The notes beneath the pieces are model-generated. The model worked only from the letters and a program-made list of their open reading frames with translations, was not told where the DNA came from and did not search any database. From Simkaniaceae bacterium (GTDB taxonomy: Bacteria > Chlamydiota > Chlamydiia > Chlamydiales > Simkaniaceae), in NCBI GenBank assembly GCA_018399055.1, contig CP073762.1:2079269-2143268 (forward strand): DNA of 64,000 bases, read 5' to 3'. Each line of letters starts with the position of its first letter. Position 1 is the stretch's first letter. Both the position numbers and the translations under genes were made by a program. Below are positions 52,885-61,098 of the stretch, piece after piece.

Positions 52885-53287
52885 ATCTCCGGAAGAAACT
52901 GTTTCCATTGGGGAGGAAATTGGTCAATTGATCTCTAGGGAACAGGTCATCTGTTTCACAGGGGATCTGGGAGCAGGGAAGACAACTCTCATTAAGGGAA
53001 TTGCAGCGAGGATTACGGGCCTATCCCCTTATGAAATCAATAGCCCCACCTTCAATTATCTCAATATTTACGAAGGAAATAAAACTCTGTATCACTTCGA
53101 TTGCTACCGCCTAAACGGGCCGCAAGATTTTCTTGAGCGCGGTCTCGATGAATATTTTGGCTTCCTCTGTTTAGTGGAATGGCCAGAAAGAATTGCTCCA
53201 ATACTACCACCGAATCGAGGGATGATCAAGATTGAATACCACGGGGAAAAGGAGCGAGTGATCCGTTATGAAGAAAGTTCTCTTTAA
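52853..53287 (+). CDS. tsaE: tRNA t6A biosynthesis ATPase TsaE (YjeE)
   Basis: A 144-residue P-loop protein that supports TsaB/TsaD in making N6-threonylcarbamoyl adenosine at A37 of ANN-decoding tRNAs. Walker A is VICFTGDLGAGKTTLIKGIA (about residue 38-52). Family blocks: SPTFNYLNIYEGNKTLYHFDCYRL and LVEWPERI. ATG 52853 (or 52838) lies within the DUF2709 end, and its own end overlaps engB by 20 nt: a tightly packed operon from 52159 to 55779. Confidence 0.93.
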   Translation: MSLAGLKRISKSPEETVSIGEEIGQLISREQVICFTGDLGAGKTTLIKGIAARITGLSPYEINSPTFNYLNIYEGNKTLYHFDCYRLNGPQDFLERGLDEYFGFLCLVEWPERIAPILPPNRGMIKIEYHGEKERVIRYEESSL

Positions 53288-53858
53288 AAAGGCCGTATTT
53301 CTAACATCGGCCCTCAAAACCGACGAGCTTCCTGATATGGAGCTCCCTGAAATTGCTGTTGTGGGGCGCTCTAACGTAGGGAAATCTTCTCTCATTAATC
53401 ATCTCCTCCGTTCAAAGACCGTTGCAAAAGTTTCTTCAAAACCAGGAAAAACACAGCGGATCAATTATTTTGTCATTGACGATTCCCTTGTACTTGTCGA
53501 CCTCCCGGGATATGGCTATGCTAAAACCTCGAAGAGCCTCCAAGAGGAATGGGGGGAATGGATTGACAAATACTTAAAAGAGCGCGGACTGAAGCTGATT
53601 ATTTTTCTTCTTGACTCTAGACGAGAACTCACAGTCGAAGATCGACAGTTTATTGAATGGGCACAGCATATTCACATGCCCCTCCTGCTTATCTTGACAA
53701 AAGGCGATAAACTCTCTCAATCAGAAAGGCATGCTTCACTAAAGCGCATCGAAGGTGAGAAATCCTTGAGTGGATTGCCTCCCGTACTGTACTCTATAAA
53801 AGAAGGGAAGTGCAGAGAAGCACTCATCCATGAAGTAAACAAGGCATTATGGGGCTAA
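53268..53858 (+). CDS. engB: Ribosome-assembly / division GTPase EngB (YsxC/YihA)
   Basis: A 196-residue GTPase that helps assemble the 50S subunit. G1 is GRSNVGKSSLINHLL (33-47), the switch region contains SSKPGKTQRINYF, G3 is LVDLPGYGYAKTSK, G4 is ILTKGDKLSQ (TKGD) and G5 is near YSIKEG. It overlaps both neighbours (20 nt with tsaE, 10 nt with the exonuclease gene), indicating co-translation. Confidence 0.95.
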   Translation: MKKVLFKKAVFLTSALKTDELPDMELPEIAVVGRSNVGKSSLINHLLRSKTVAKVSSKPGKTQRINYFVIDDSLVLVDLPGYGYAKTSKSLQEEWGEWIDKYLKERGLKLIIFLLDSRRELTVEDRQFIEWAQHIHMPLLLILTKGDKLSQSERHASLKRIEGEKSLSGLPPVLYSIKEGKCREALIHEVNKALWG

Positions 53859-54598
53859 TCCACAAAGATACATTTCTTTGCTTTGACTGTGAATCTACGG
53901 GACTTGATCCCGAAAAAGATCGACTCATTGAAATTGCGGCTGCTACCTTCACTTTTGACGGAATCCTCGATTCAAAAGAAGATCTCATTGATCCTAGCAT
54001 TTCGATCCCTCAACACACGATTGAAATCCATCACATTACTGATGAAATGGTCCGGGGAAAACCTTTAATCAAAGAAGTTGTTGCAGACTATTTAAGTTTT
54101 ATCGGGGATCATATTGTTGTGGGGCATGGGATCCTCTTTGACTTAACCCTGTTAGACTCAGAATCAAAACGGTCATATATCGGATCCAACCTATTAAAAC
54201 AGAAATACATCGACACGCTCCGCATGGCCCGACTATATGGCGAAAGCCCTACGAACTCTCTTGAAACCCTCCGGAAACACTTCAATATTGAAGCGCATGG
54301 GGCGCACCGCGCAATGAATGATGTGATCGTAAACATTGAGGTTTTTAAACACCTAAGCCGAAAGTTTAAGACAACTGAAGAACTCATGAAACGTCTCGAG
54401 AAGCCAATTGCCCTCAAACTCATGCCTCTTGGTAAACACAAGGGACGCCTGTTTCGCGATATCCCCATTGAGTACCTGCGTTGGGCTGCCAATCAAAATT
54501 TTGATCAAGATCTCCTTTTCTCACTCCGCTCCGAGCTCAAAAAGCGGAAGCAAGGAAACCTTTTTTCACAAGCCTCTAACCCCTTTTCAAATTTATGA
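53849..54598 (+). CDS. DnaQ-like 3'-5' exonuclease fused to a DUF3820 domain
   Basis: A 249-residue DEDDh exonuclease: ExoI FLCFDCESTGLDPEKDRLIEIAAATF (Asp13, Glu15), ExoII HIVVGHGILFDLTLL, ExoIII with HRAMNDVIVN (His and Asp). A C-terminal block of about 50 residues (LMPLGKHKGRLFRDIPIEYLRWAANQNFDQDLLFSLRSEL) matches the DUF3820 family, which is often attached to such exonucleases. It may be the proofreading epsilon subunit or a repair/RNase-T-type exonuclease. It overlaps engB upstream and pgk downstream by 4 nt (ATGA). Confidence 0.88.
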   Translation: MGLIHKDTFLCFDCESTGLDPEKDRLIEIAAATFTFDGILDSKEDLIDPSISIPQHTIEIHHITDEMVRGKPLIKEVVADYLSFIGDHIVVGHGILFDLTLLDSESKRSYIGSNLLKQKYIDTLRMARLYGESPTNSLETLRKHFNIEAHGAHRAMNDVIVNIEVFKHLSRKFKTTEELMKRLEKPIALKLMPLGKHKGRLFRDIPIEYLRWAANQNFDQDLLFSLRSELKKRKQGNLFSQASNPFSNL

Positions 54599-55779
54599 AA
54601 CTTTCCCTTCAAGATCTAGATATCAAGGGGAAAAAGGTGTTAATGCGGGTAGATTTCAATGTTCCTCTCAATGAGGCGGGAACGATAACGAATGATGCTC
54701 GAATTCAAGCCTCTCTTCCGTCAATAGAATATGTACTTGCCCAAGGGGGCGCCCTAATCCTCATGTGTCATTTTGGAAGGCCGAACGGGAAAATTGACCC
54801 AAACTTATCCTTGCGGCCTGTGGCTCAACACCTGTCTAATATTTTGGAGCGAGACGTCATGCTAGCTCCAGACAGCGTGGGAAGTGAAGTCGAAAGTATT
54901 GCAAAGAATCTCCAGTCTGGCGAAGTCCTTCTGTTGGAAAATCTTCGATTTCACAAGGGAGAAGAGCATCCAGATGAAGAACCTGAGTTTGCAGAAAACC
55001 TTGCAAAATTGGGCGATATTTACGTAGATGATGCCTTTGGAGCTGCTCACAGAAGCCACTCCTCTATTGTGGGAATCACCAAGTTTTTCCCTAAAGCCAG
55101 TGCAATGGGGTTCCTTATGGAAAAGGAGGTTTCCTACCTCTCACAAGTTGTTTTGAACCCTAAGCGTCCTTTTTATGCCATCATTGGAGGAGCCAAAGTT
55201 GGAAGCAAGCTAGGCGTTCTCAATTCTTTATCTCAAAAAATCGACGGAATCTTCATCGGGGGTGGGATGTCGTTTACTTTTTTCAAAGCGATGGGGCTTT
55301 CTATTGGAGATTCCATTTGCGACGTTGAAATGATCGACAATGCCAAGTATTTCCTGAAAGCTTGCGAAGAAAAAGCCATTCAGGTGCATCTTCCCAAAGA
55401 TTTAGTTGTCACCGATGACGAAGACATCCAAATGACCCTCTCGAAAGATGGAATCAAAGATGGATGGAAGGGGATGGATATTGGCCCCCAAACCGTCGAG
55501 GAATGGACTCCCCTCTTGAGTAAAGGAGCAACAATTTTTTGGAATGGCCCAATGGGAGTATTTGAAGAACCTTCATTTGCCCATGGTACTGAAAGGCTTG
55601 CTCAAAATTTATCTACGATGTCAGGAGATGTGATTGTTGGAGGGGGCGATTCAGTTGCTGCTATTAGTGATCTAAAATTAGAGAAAAGTTTTGCCCATCT
55701 TTCTACTGGAGGAGGCGCATCTCTAGAGTTTATTGAATTTGGCCATCTCCCCGGAATCGATGCCCTCACACCCAAATAA
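54595..55779 (+). CDS. pgk: Phosphoglycerate kinase
   Basis: A 394-residue glycolytic enzyme that makes ATP from 1,3-bisphosphoglycerate. Signature RVDFNVPLNEAGTITNDARIQASLPSIEYVL near the N-terminus, HFGRPNGKIDPNLSLRPVAQHL, FYAIIGGAKVGSKLGVLNSL, the nucleotide loop FWNGPMGVFE and GGGDSVAAISDL. Its last position in the tsaE-engB-dnaQ-like operon is followed at once by the promoter of the first nucleotide transporter. Confidence 0.96.
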   Translation: MKLSLQDLDIKGKKVLMRVDFNVPLNEAGTITNDARIQASLPSIEYVLAQGGALILMCHFGRPNGKIDPNLSLRPVAQHLSNILERDVMLAPDSVGSEVESIAKNLQSGEVLLLENLRFHKGEEHPDEEPEFAENLAKLGDIYVDDAFGAAHRSHSSIVGITKFFPKASAMGFLMEKEVSYLSQVVLNPKRPFYAIIGGAKVGSKLGVLNSLSQKIDGIFIGGGMSFTFFKAMGLSIGDSICDVEMIDNAKYFLKACEEKAIQVHLPKDLVVTDDEDIQMTLSKDGIKDGWKGMDIGPQTVEEWTPLLSKGATIFWNGPMGVFEEPSFAHGTERLAQNLSTMSGDVIVGGGDSVAAISDLKLEKSFAHLSTGGGASLEFIEFGHLPGIDALTPK

Positions 55780-55785
55780 TACCAA

Positions 55786-55813
55786 TTGTCAAATATCCTG
55801 CTCATGATATAAT
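55786..55813 (+). promoter_or_regulatory. Promoter of the first nucleotide transporter gene
   Basis: TTGTCA (55786-55791), a 16-nt spacer and TATAAT (55808-55813), just 7 nt after the pgk stop. The same boxes and spacing occur at 57721-57748 before the second transporter, which supports function. Confidence 0.75.
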
Positions 55814-55846
55814 GCCGGGGCATACACGCATTTATGCAGGAACATC

Positions 55847-55882
55847 ATGTTAAAAAAACTTTTGAGGCGAGGCCAGTTGTGA
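55847..55882 (+). CDS. Putative 11-residue leader peptide (copy 1) in the transporter leader
   Basis: ATG to TGA encodes MLKKLLRRGQL, with AGGAA 7 nt upstream of the ATG. It lies about 34 nt after the -10 box and 17 nt before a hairpin. The second transporter has the same frame (MLKKLLRRGHL) at the same distance from its promoter and hairpin. Only two bases differ within the 36 nt, while the DNA just upstream has diverged. It is a candidate regulatory uORF; expression is not shown. Confidence 0.55.
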   Translation: MLKKLLRRGQL

Positions 55883-55899
55883 GACTGGGCTACCCCTCG

Positions 55900-55919
55900 G
55901 AAAAAAAGTTCTTTTTTTC
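55900..55919 (+). promoter_or_regulatory. A/T hairpin in the transporter leader (copy 1)
   Basis: GAAAAAAAGTTCTTTTTTTC is fully self-complementary apart from its short loop and carries its own U run, so it resembles a weak attenuator or an RNase/pausing site. It is 17 nt after the leader-peptide stop and about 63 nt before the transporter ATG. An identical copy is at 57836-57855. Confidence 0.6.
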
Positions 55920-55981
55920 TAAGCGAACCTTTGCAGCACCTCACGGACTTTTACAATCACGCGATTTCACATTGGAGCATT

Positions 55982-57568
55982 ATGTCCTCCAAAAATAGCG
56001 AAGAATTCAATCGTTGGCGTCTTTATCTGTGGCCTATTCATCGATGGGAAATGAAAAAATTTGTTCCTCTTCTAATTCTCTACGCTCTGATCTGCTTTAA
56101 CTACAATCTACTGAAATCCGCAAAAGATGCCCTTGTGATTACGGCTAACTCTTCAGGGGCAGCTGTCCTCCCCTTTATTAAGATCTGGGCGATTCTCCCC
56201 ATGGCTCTCTTGGTCACTTATCTTTTTACGCGTCTTTTCAACCGCTTTTCCCAAGAAAGAGTTTTTTACATCATGATCGGGGGCTTTTTGTCCTTTTTTG
56301 CTGTCTTTGCTCTCGTTCTTTATCCTCTACGTGACGTTATCCATCCCCACGCCCTTTGTGACCAGTTAGAAGCCGCTGCCCCAAAACTCCAGGCCCTTAT
56401 TGCCATGCTCCGCAATTGGTCTTTTACTCTTTTCTACGTAATGTCAGAGCTTTGGGGAACAGCCATCATGTCGGTCCTTTTTTGGGCCTTTGCCAATGAG
56501 GTGATGACCGTCAAAGATGCCAAAAGATTCTATGGAATCCTAGGAATTGGAGCCAATATCTCTGCCATTTTTGCCGGGCAGATTGCCATTCTTGTCTCCG
56601 GACAAATGTTCGATCTTTCCTTCATTTTTGGAGCGGATGCCTGGGGACAAAGTCTGGGCCTTGTCACAACCGTTGTGATTTTTATAGGGCTCCTGACTAT
56701 GGGGTTTTTCAAATGGTATAATACCCGTGTCGTCCACCGCGATCCAGCCATGAAAGAGGAGCATGTAAAGAATCACGCCAACCGAAAAAAAGTCAAAATG
56801 GGGATGCGAAAAAGTTTTGCCTACCTCGCAAAATCAAAATACCTTCTTTGCATAGCAGTCCTTGTGATCGGGTTCAATATTGCCATCAACATGGTTGAAA
56901 TCATTTGGAAAGACCAAATCAGCATTCTCCATCCAAGCCCTAATGACTATAACGCCTACATGGGGGGAGTTGTTAAATCAATAGGATTTCTATCCACCTT
57001 TATTGCCATCTTTGTGAGCGGAAATGTGATCCGCAAAATGGGGTGGACCTTTAGCGCTCTTATTACACCCGTTTCATTGCTACTCACTGGGATCTTTTTC
57101 TTTGGCATCCTCCTTTTTAAAGACAACCCTTCGTTGATTTCATGGAGCACGGCTCTAGGTTTTACGCCTCTTGCTATCGGAGTCCTTTTTGGAACAGTTC
57201 AAAATGTTATTTCGCGGACCTGCAAATATACATTGTTTGATGCAACAAAAGAGATTTCATTTATCCCACTTAGCTCCGAGTCAAAGTTTAAAGGAAAAGC
57301 CGCTATCGATGGAGTGGGTTCTCGTCTTGGAAAAACTGGGGGATCGATTGTCCACGGAGGTCTTCTGATGGTCTTTGGAAGCGTTTCCCTTAGCACACCT
57401 TTTGTTGGTGTCTTTCTTCTTCTTGTTGTCTTTGGCTGGATCGTTGCCACCAAATCCCTTGGACGTCAATTTAATCGCCTCACAAAGCAGGATGAAAAAA
57501 TTGATATCGAAGAAGGAGAACTGGCAATCGCTAAAAAAACCACTACTCAACCCCTCTCTACCACCTGA
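55982..57568 (+). CDS. ADP/ATP-translocase-family nucleotide transporter (NTT), copy 1
   Basis: A 528-residue inner-membrane carrier with 11-12 hydrophobic spans, from the NTT/TLC family of obligate intracellular bacteria and plastids. It exchanges host ATP for bacterial ADP or moves other nucleotides. Family landmarks: ALICFNYNLLKSAKDALVITANSSGAAVLPFIKIWAILPMAL, MSELWGTAIMSVLFWAFANEVMTVKDAKRFYGILGIGAN, and the C-terminal EISFIPLSSESKFKGKAAIDGVGSRLGKTGGSI. ATG 55982 has GGAG 7 nt upstream; a start at 55931 would only add a segment not found in the second copy. The strong similarity to copy 2 suggests both belong to the ATP/ADP class, but substrates are not proven. Confidence 0.95.
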   Translation: MSSKNSEEFNRWRLYLWPIHRWEMKKFVPLLILYALICFNYNLLKSAKDALVITANSSGAAVLPFIKIWAILPMALLVTYLFTRLFNRFSQERVFYIMIGGFLSFFAVFALVLYPLRDVIHPHALCDQLEAAAPKLQALIAMLRNWSFTLFYVMSELWGTAIMSVLFWAFANEVMTVKDAKRFYGILGIGANISAIFAGQIAILVSGQMFDLSFIFGADAWGQSLGLVTTVVIFIGLLTMGFFKWYNTRVVHRDPAMKEEHVKNHANRKKVKMGMRKSFAYLAKSKYLLCIAVLVIGFNIAINMVEIIWKDQISILHPSPNDYNAYMGGVVKSIGFLSTFIAIFVSGNVIRKMGWTFSALITPVSLLLTGIFFFGILLFKDNPSLISWSTALGFTPLAIGVLFGTVQNVISRTCKYTLFDATKEISFIPLSSESKFKGKAAIDGVGSRLGKTGGSIVHGGLLMVFGSVSLSTPFVGVFLLLVVFGWIVATKSLGRQFNRLTKQDEKIDIEEGELAIAKKTTTQPLSTT

Positions 57569-57665
57569 TTTCACTGTATCATCAACAATTTTATATGTTG
57601 AAATATGCCGCAAATTAAAAATTAAAGACTCTTCTCTTCCCTCCAAAAGGTCTCCAAAATTTGGG

Positions 57666-57693
57666 TATAGAGCTTTAACTTTAAATTGATAAA
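57666..57693. repeat. Solo copy of the 28-base MITE-like arm
   Basis: Matches 11707-11734 at 27 of 28 positions (core CTTTAACTTTAAATTGATAAA). Here it sits inside a second symmetry, TATAGAGC (57666-57673) with GCTCTATA (57704-57711), and ends 28 nt upstream of the -35 box of the second transporter promoter. It is not present upstream of copy 1, so it was gained by one copy or lost by the other. Confidence 0.65.
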
Positions 57694-57720
57694 TGGTATT
57701 AATGCTCTATATAATTCCCA

Positions 57721-57748
57721 TTGTCAAATAACCTGTTCATGGTATAAT
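57721..57748 (+). promoter_or_regulatory. Promoter of the second nucleotide transporter gene
   Basis: TTGTCA (57721-57726), a 16-nt spacer and TATAAT (57743-57748). Same boxes and spacing as at 55786-55813; the 16-nt spacer differs at three positions between copies. The rest of the 349-base gap 57569-57917 holds the solo repeat, the leader peptide frame and the hairpin listed separately. Confidence 0.75.
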
Positions 57749-57782
57749 GTCGGGACGTAGAGGTATTCCATCCGGGACAGTA

Positions 57783-57818
57783 ATGTTAAAAAAGCTTTTG
57801 AGGCGAGGCCACTTGTGA
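57783..57818 (+). CDS. Putative 11-residue leader peptide (copy 2) in the transporter leader
   Basis: ATG to TGA encodes MLKKLLRRGHL, differing from copy 1 by one synonymous Lys codon change and one Gln/His change. GGGACAG precedes the ATG. Spacing to the -10 (35 nt) and to the hairpin start (53 nt from ATG) matches copy 1 (34 and 53 nt). Confidence 0.55.
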   Translation: MLKKLLRRGHL

Positions 57819-57835
57819 AACTAGGCTGCCCTTTA

Positions 57836-57855
57836 GAAAAAAAGTTCTTTTTTTC
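57836..57855 (+). promoter_or_regulatory. A/T hairpin in the transporter leader (copy 2)
   Basis: GAAAAAAAGTTCTTTTTTTC, identical to the hairpin at 55900-55919, 17 nt after the leader-peptide stop and 62 nt before the transporter ATG. Downstream sequence up to the start codon has diverged between the copies. Confidence 0.6.
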
Positions 57856-57917
57856 TCATCGAGCATTCAAGGCTTCTTGCAATCCCCAACAATTACGCAG
57901 TTTCTTTCTGGAGGATT

Positions 57918-59504
57918 ATGTCTTCCAAAGGTAGTGAAGAGTTCAGTCGCTGGCGCCTCTATCTATGGCCTATTCATCGATGGGAAGTTAAAAAGTTCCT
58001 TCCCCTCTTGATTCTCTATGCTCTGATCTGCTTTAACTATAGTCTCCTAAAAGCAGCAAAGGATGCTCTTGTGATTACAGCTAACTCCTCGGGAGCTGCT
58101 GTGATTCCTTTCATTAAGATCTGGGCGATTCTACCTATGGCTTTTGTAGTTACATACCTTTTCACCCGCCTTTTCAACCGATTCTCCCAGGAAAAAGTTT
58201 TTTACATTATGATCGGGAGCTTTTTATCCTTTTTTGCCGTCTTTGCTCTTGTTCTCTACCCCCTTAGAGATGTCATACACCCCCATACGCTTTGTGACCA
58301 ACTAGAGGCAATGGCGCCAAGGCTTCAAGGACTTATTGCAATGTTTCGTAACTGGTCCTTTACCCTCTTCTATGTGATGTCTGAACTTTGGGGAACAGCC
58401 ATCATGTCGGTCCTTTTTTGGGCCTTTGCTAACGAGATTATGACGGTTAAAGACGCAAAACGATTTTACGGGATCTTAGGAGTCGGCGCAAACGCCTCCG
58501 CTATCTTTGCCGGGCAGATTGCAATTCTTGTTTCGGGGCAGTTATTCGACCTTTCCTTCTTCTTCGGGGAAGATGCTTGGGGTCAAAGCTTAGGCCTTGT
58601 GACAACCATTGTCATTTTTACAGGGCTTCTATCCATTGGAATCTTTCGATGGTATAACACCCGTATAGTCAACCGCGATCCTGCCATGAAAGAAGAACAT
58701 GTAAGAAATCAAAGTGAGCGAAAAAAGGTCAAAATGGGGATGCGAAAAAGCTTCGCCTACCTTGCAAAATCAAAATATCTTCTTTGTATTGCAGCCCTGG
58801 TGATCGGCTTCAACCTTGCCATTAACATGATTGAGATCATTTGGAAGGACCAGATTTGTTTCCTATACCCCAATCCTAACGACTTCAATGCATACATGGG
58901 AAGCGTCCTCAAATGGATAGGTTTTCTTTCTACATTTATTGCCATCTTTATCAGTGGAAATATGATCCGCAAAATGGGGTGGACCTTCAGTGCCCTGATT
59001 ACCCCCGTTGCCCTCCTAGTCACAGGCCTTTTCTTCTTTGGCATTATGGTGTTCAAAGAAAATCCTACTCTCATTAAATGGAGCGCCATCTTTGGCTTCA
59101 CACCACTTGCCTTAGGAGTCTTTTTTGGAACAGTTCAAAATGTGTTCTCGAGGGCATGTAAATATACCCTATTTGATGCAACAAAAGAGATTTCATTTAT
59201 CCCACTGAGTTCCGAATCAAAATTTAAAGGAAAAGCCGCTATCGACGGAGTGGGTTCTCGCCTTGGAAAAACAGGGGGGTCGATTGTGCACGGAAGCCTT
59301 CTAATGGTCTTTGGGACCGTTTCTCTTAGCACGCCTTTTGTGGGTGTCTTTCTTCTTTTTGTCGTTCTTGGCTGGATCGTTGCAGCACAGTCTCTAGGCC
59401 GCCAATTTAATCGCCTCACAAAGCAAGATGAAAAAATCGATATCGAAGAAGGAGAGCTTGCAATTGCTGAAAATACATCTACAGAAAAGGTCTCTGCTAC
59501 CTAG
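57918..59504 (+). CDS. ADP/ATP-translocase-family nucleotide transporter (NTT), copy 2
   Basis: A 528-residue paralogue of the preceding gene, same length and topology, differing by scattered mostly conservative changes (for example AAKDALVITANSSGAAVIPFIKIW here). All family blocks listed for copy 1 are kept, so it looks functional. GGAGG stands 4 nt before ATG 57918. The pair is a tandem duplication that included the promoter and leader. Chlamydiae usually have several NTTs with different substrates; these two are much more alike than such paralogues normally are, so gene dosage or very recent divergence is more likely than a new substrate. Its 3' end overlaps the methyltransferase frame by 77 nt. 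Confidence 0.95.
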   Translation: MSSKGSEEFSRWRLYLWPIHRWEVKKFLPLLILYALICFNYSLLKAAKDALVITANSSGAAVIPFIKIWAILPMAFVVTYLFTRLFNRFSQEKVFYIMIGSFLSFFAVFALVLYPLRDVIHPHTLCDQLEAMAPRLQGLIAMFRNWSFTLFYVMSELWGTAIMSVLFWAFANEIMTVKDAKRFYGILGVGANASAIFAGQIAILVSGQLFDLSFFFGEDAWGQSLGLVTTIVIFTGLLSIGIFRWYNTRIVNRDPAMKEEHVRNQSERKKVKMGMRKSFAYLAKSKYLLCIAALVIGFNLAINMIEIIWKDQICFLYPNPNDFNAYMGSVLKWIGFLSTFIAIFISGNMIRKMGWTFSALITPVALLVTGLFFFGIMVFKENPTLIKWSAIFGFTPLALGVFFGTVQNVFSRACKYTLFDATKEISFIPLSSESKFKGKAAIDGVGSRLGKTGGSIVHGSLLMVFGTVSLSTPFVGVFLLFVVLGWIVAAQSLGRQFNRLTKQDEKIDIEEGELAIAENTSTEKVSAT

Positions 59505-60126
59505 TATCCTCTTAATTCCGCTTCTTCTTTTTGGGAAGCCAAGCCATGAAAAAATCTTTTCTAATTACTACAAGATTGGAGAGTGGGACGAATCAGGATT
59601 CTCTCTTAGTGGCTCGCAGCTTGACATTACTAGAGAGTACGTAGAGTATCTCCAAGAATTCTTAGAAGAAAATAATATTAAAACTGTTGTAGATCTCGGG
59701 TGTGGCGACTGGGCGTTTTCTAGATATATCGATTGGACTGGAATTCAATACTTGGGAATCGATGTTGTTAAAGACGTGATCGACAGAAACCAAAAAAAGT
59801 TTGCCAAACCCAATATTGTTTTCAAGCACGGCAATTTTTCTAATATGCTACTTCCGGATGCAAATCTTTTTTTATGCAAGGATGTCCTCCAACATTTTTC
59901 AAACGATGACATTAGGAAGGTCATCTCCCTGTTTTCAAAATATCAGCACTGTCTCATTACCAATTATATCGATCATCTATTCCTTCTTAGAAATAACCAT
60001 GAGATTAAAACGGGAGAGTACCACCCTATAGATCTTTCTCAGCCTCCTTTTAAACTAAAAGGAGAAAAAGTCTTAGACTTTTTCTCCGGTGTTGCTCCAA
60101 AACAAACTTTTTACATCAGAAACTAA
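59428..60126 (+). CDS. Class I SAM-dependent methyltransferase with N-terminal hydrophobic segment
   Basis: Up to 232 residues. The SAM loop is IKTVVDLGCGDWAFSRYIDW (about residue 85-104), then YLGIDVVKDVIDR and LFLCKDVLQHFSNDDIRKVI, a Methyltransf_25-type pattern. Before the domain there is a hydrophobic stretch SLLPSILLIPLLLFGKPS that looks like a signal peptide or anchor. The start is unclear: ATG 59428 lies inside the transporter gene, while TTG 59458 follows GGAG and leaves a shorter basic n-region. An exported methylase would be unusual because SAM is cytoplasmic, unless it acts in the host. Substrate unknown. Confidence 0.75.
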   Translation: MKKSISKKESLQLLKIHLQKRSLLPSILLIPLLLFGKPSHEKIFSNYYKIGEWDESGFSLSGSQLDITREYVEYLQEFLEENNIKTVVDLGCGDWAFSRYIDWTGIQYLGIDVVKDVIDRNQKKFAKPNIVFKHGNFSNMLLPDANLFLCKDVLQHFSNDDIRKVISLFSKYQHCLITNYIDHLFLLRNNHEIKTGEYHPIDLSQPPFKLKGEKVLDFFSGVAPKQTFYIRN

Positions 60127-61009
60127 AGGCTATACCTCCAGACCCTCCTGATGTTGTCATATTTCCGCGATCAGTGAAGAAGTTTGGACCTTCACTACCA
60201 AAGGCAGAAACAGCAGGACTTAGATCAATGATAGTAAAGTCATACTGGGGGTTGATGAATCGATTTTGTTGAAAACTGATTCCTTGCTCGTATCCCGCCC
60301 AGATGCTTAAACAAAAACGGTCGTTATAAAATGACTTATCCCAACAGAGGCCAAGAAATAGATCTGCCATATAGACTGTGGAATGAAAATGGTTCTTCAC
60401 TTTAAACCTATTATCATAGGGAGAAATTGCCTGAGCCACACTAAACCCTGGGCCAAGGTTAATAAAAAAACCTGAGACGGCATTAATTGTTTCAACAGGA
60501 TGTTGATCATGCAGGGAATAGCTTACATCAAAATCTCCGTAGAGCAACGAGAAGCCTAGGCGCGTGCAGATACTAAACCCTTTCCCAAGAAGCCACTGCG
60601 CATCGAATCCTCCTTGACTTCCAATAGCCCACATATCATTCTTCATTTTAACATGCATATTCCTACCAATCTCGTCAGGATTATTCGGCCAGTTATAGGC
60701 TAAAAAGTTAAGGCGATAGGTTTGGTCAATCCATGCATTCCGAAGTCCAACGAAGGGTCTAACCACAAGGAATTTACTCACGTAGAATTTCCTTCCCAAT
60801 TCTGCATCGAGATAATCAAGCTCCATGTTCCACTGAGCTTTGGCGCGATTTACAAGGCCAGGAGCCGAGAAAAGCTTGGCAACCCAAAAGGGGCTGATAT
60901 ATTCACCTTGACTGTCTCCCCCCGCAAGAATCGCATTATTTGGATTGGGGTCGCCGTCTCTTCTTAGTTGATCAGAAGCACTATGATGATAACGCGTCCA
61001 AATGTTCAT
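60116..61009 (-). pseudogene. 5'-truncated MOMP-like outer-membrane protein
   Basis: The frame covers the central and C-terminal barrel strands of a MOMP-like protein (RFCLSIWAGYEQGISFQQN, ending GGSGGIAFSF with a terminal Phe). It begins at MNIWTRYHH, which aligns with about residue 101-110 of the intact paralogue at 48710 (LYVNWTHLRN). The signal peptide and first hundred residues are missing: a TAA stands five codons upstream in frame, and the dedA-like gene starts 90 nt away, leaving no room. Without a signal it cannot be exported, so it is a remnant. Confidence 0.75.
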
Positions 61010-61098
61010 CTCCAAGTGAAAATTTTAGTACATAGTTTTACCTTTTCAGCAGAATACTTGTCAATTTTGTCTTCTGGTTTTATGAAAATTGTGGGATA

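Noticed and set aside
57281..57646. 121-codon antisense frame across the end of the first transporter.
   Set aside because: Its counterpart in the second copy is interrupted differently, and it is explained by the conserved NTT codons.
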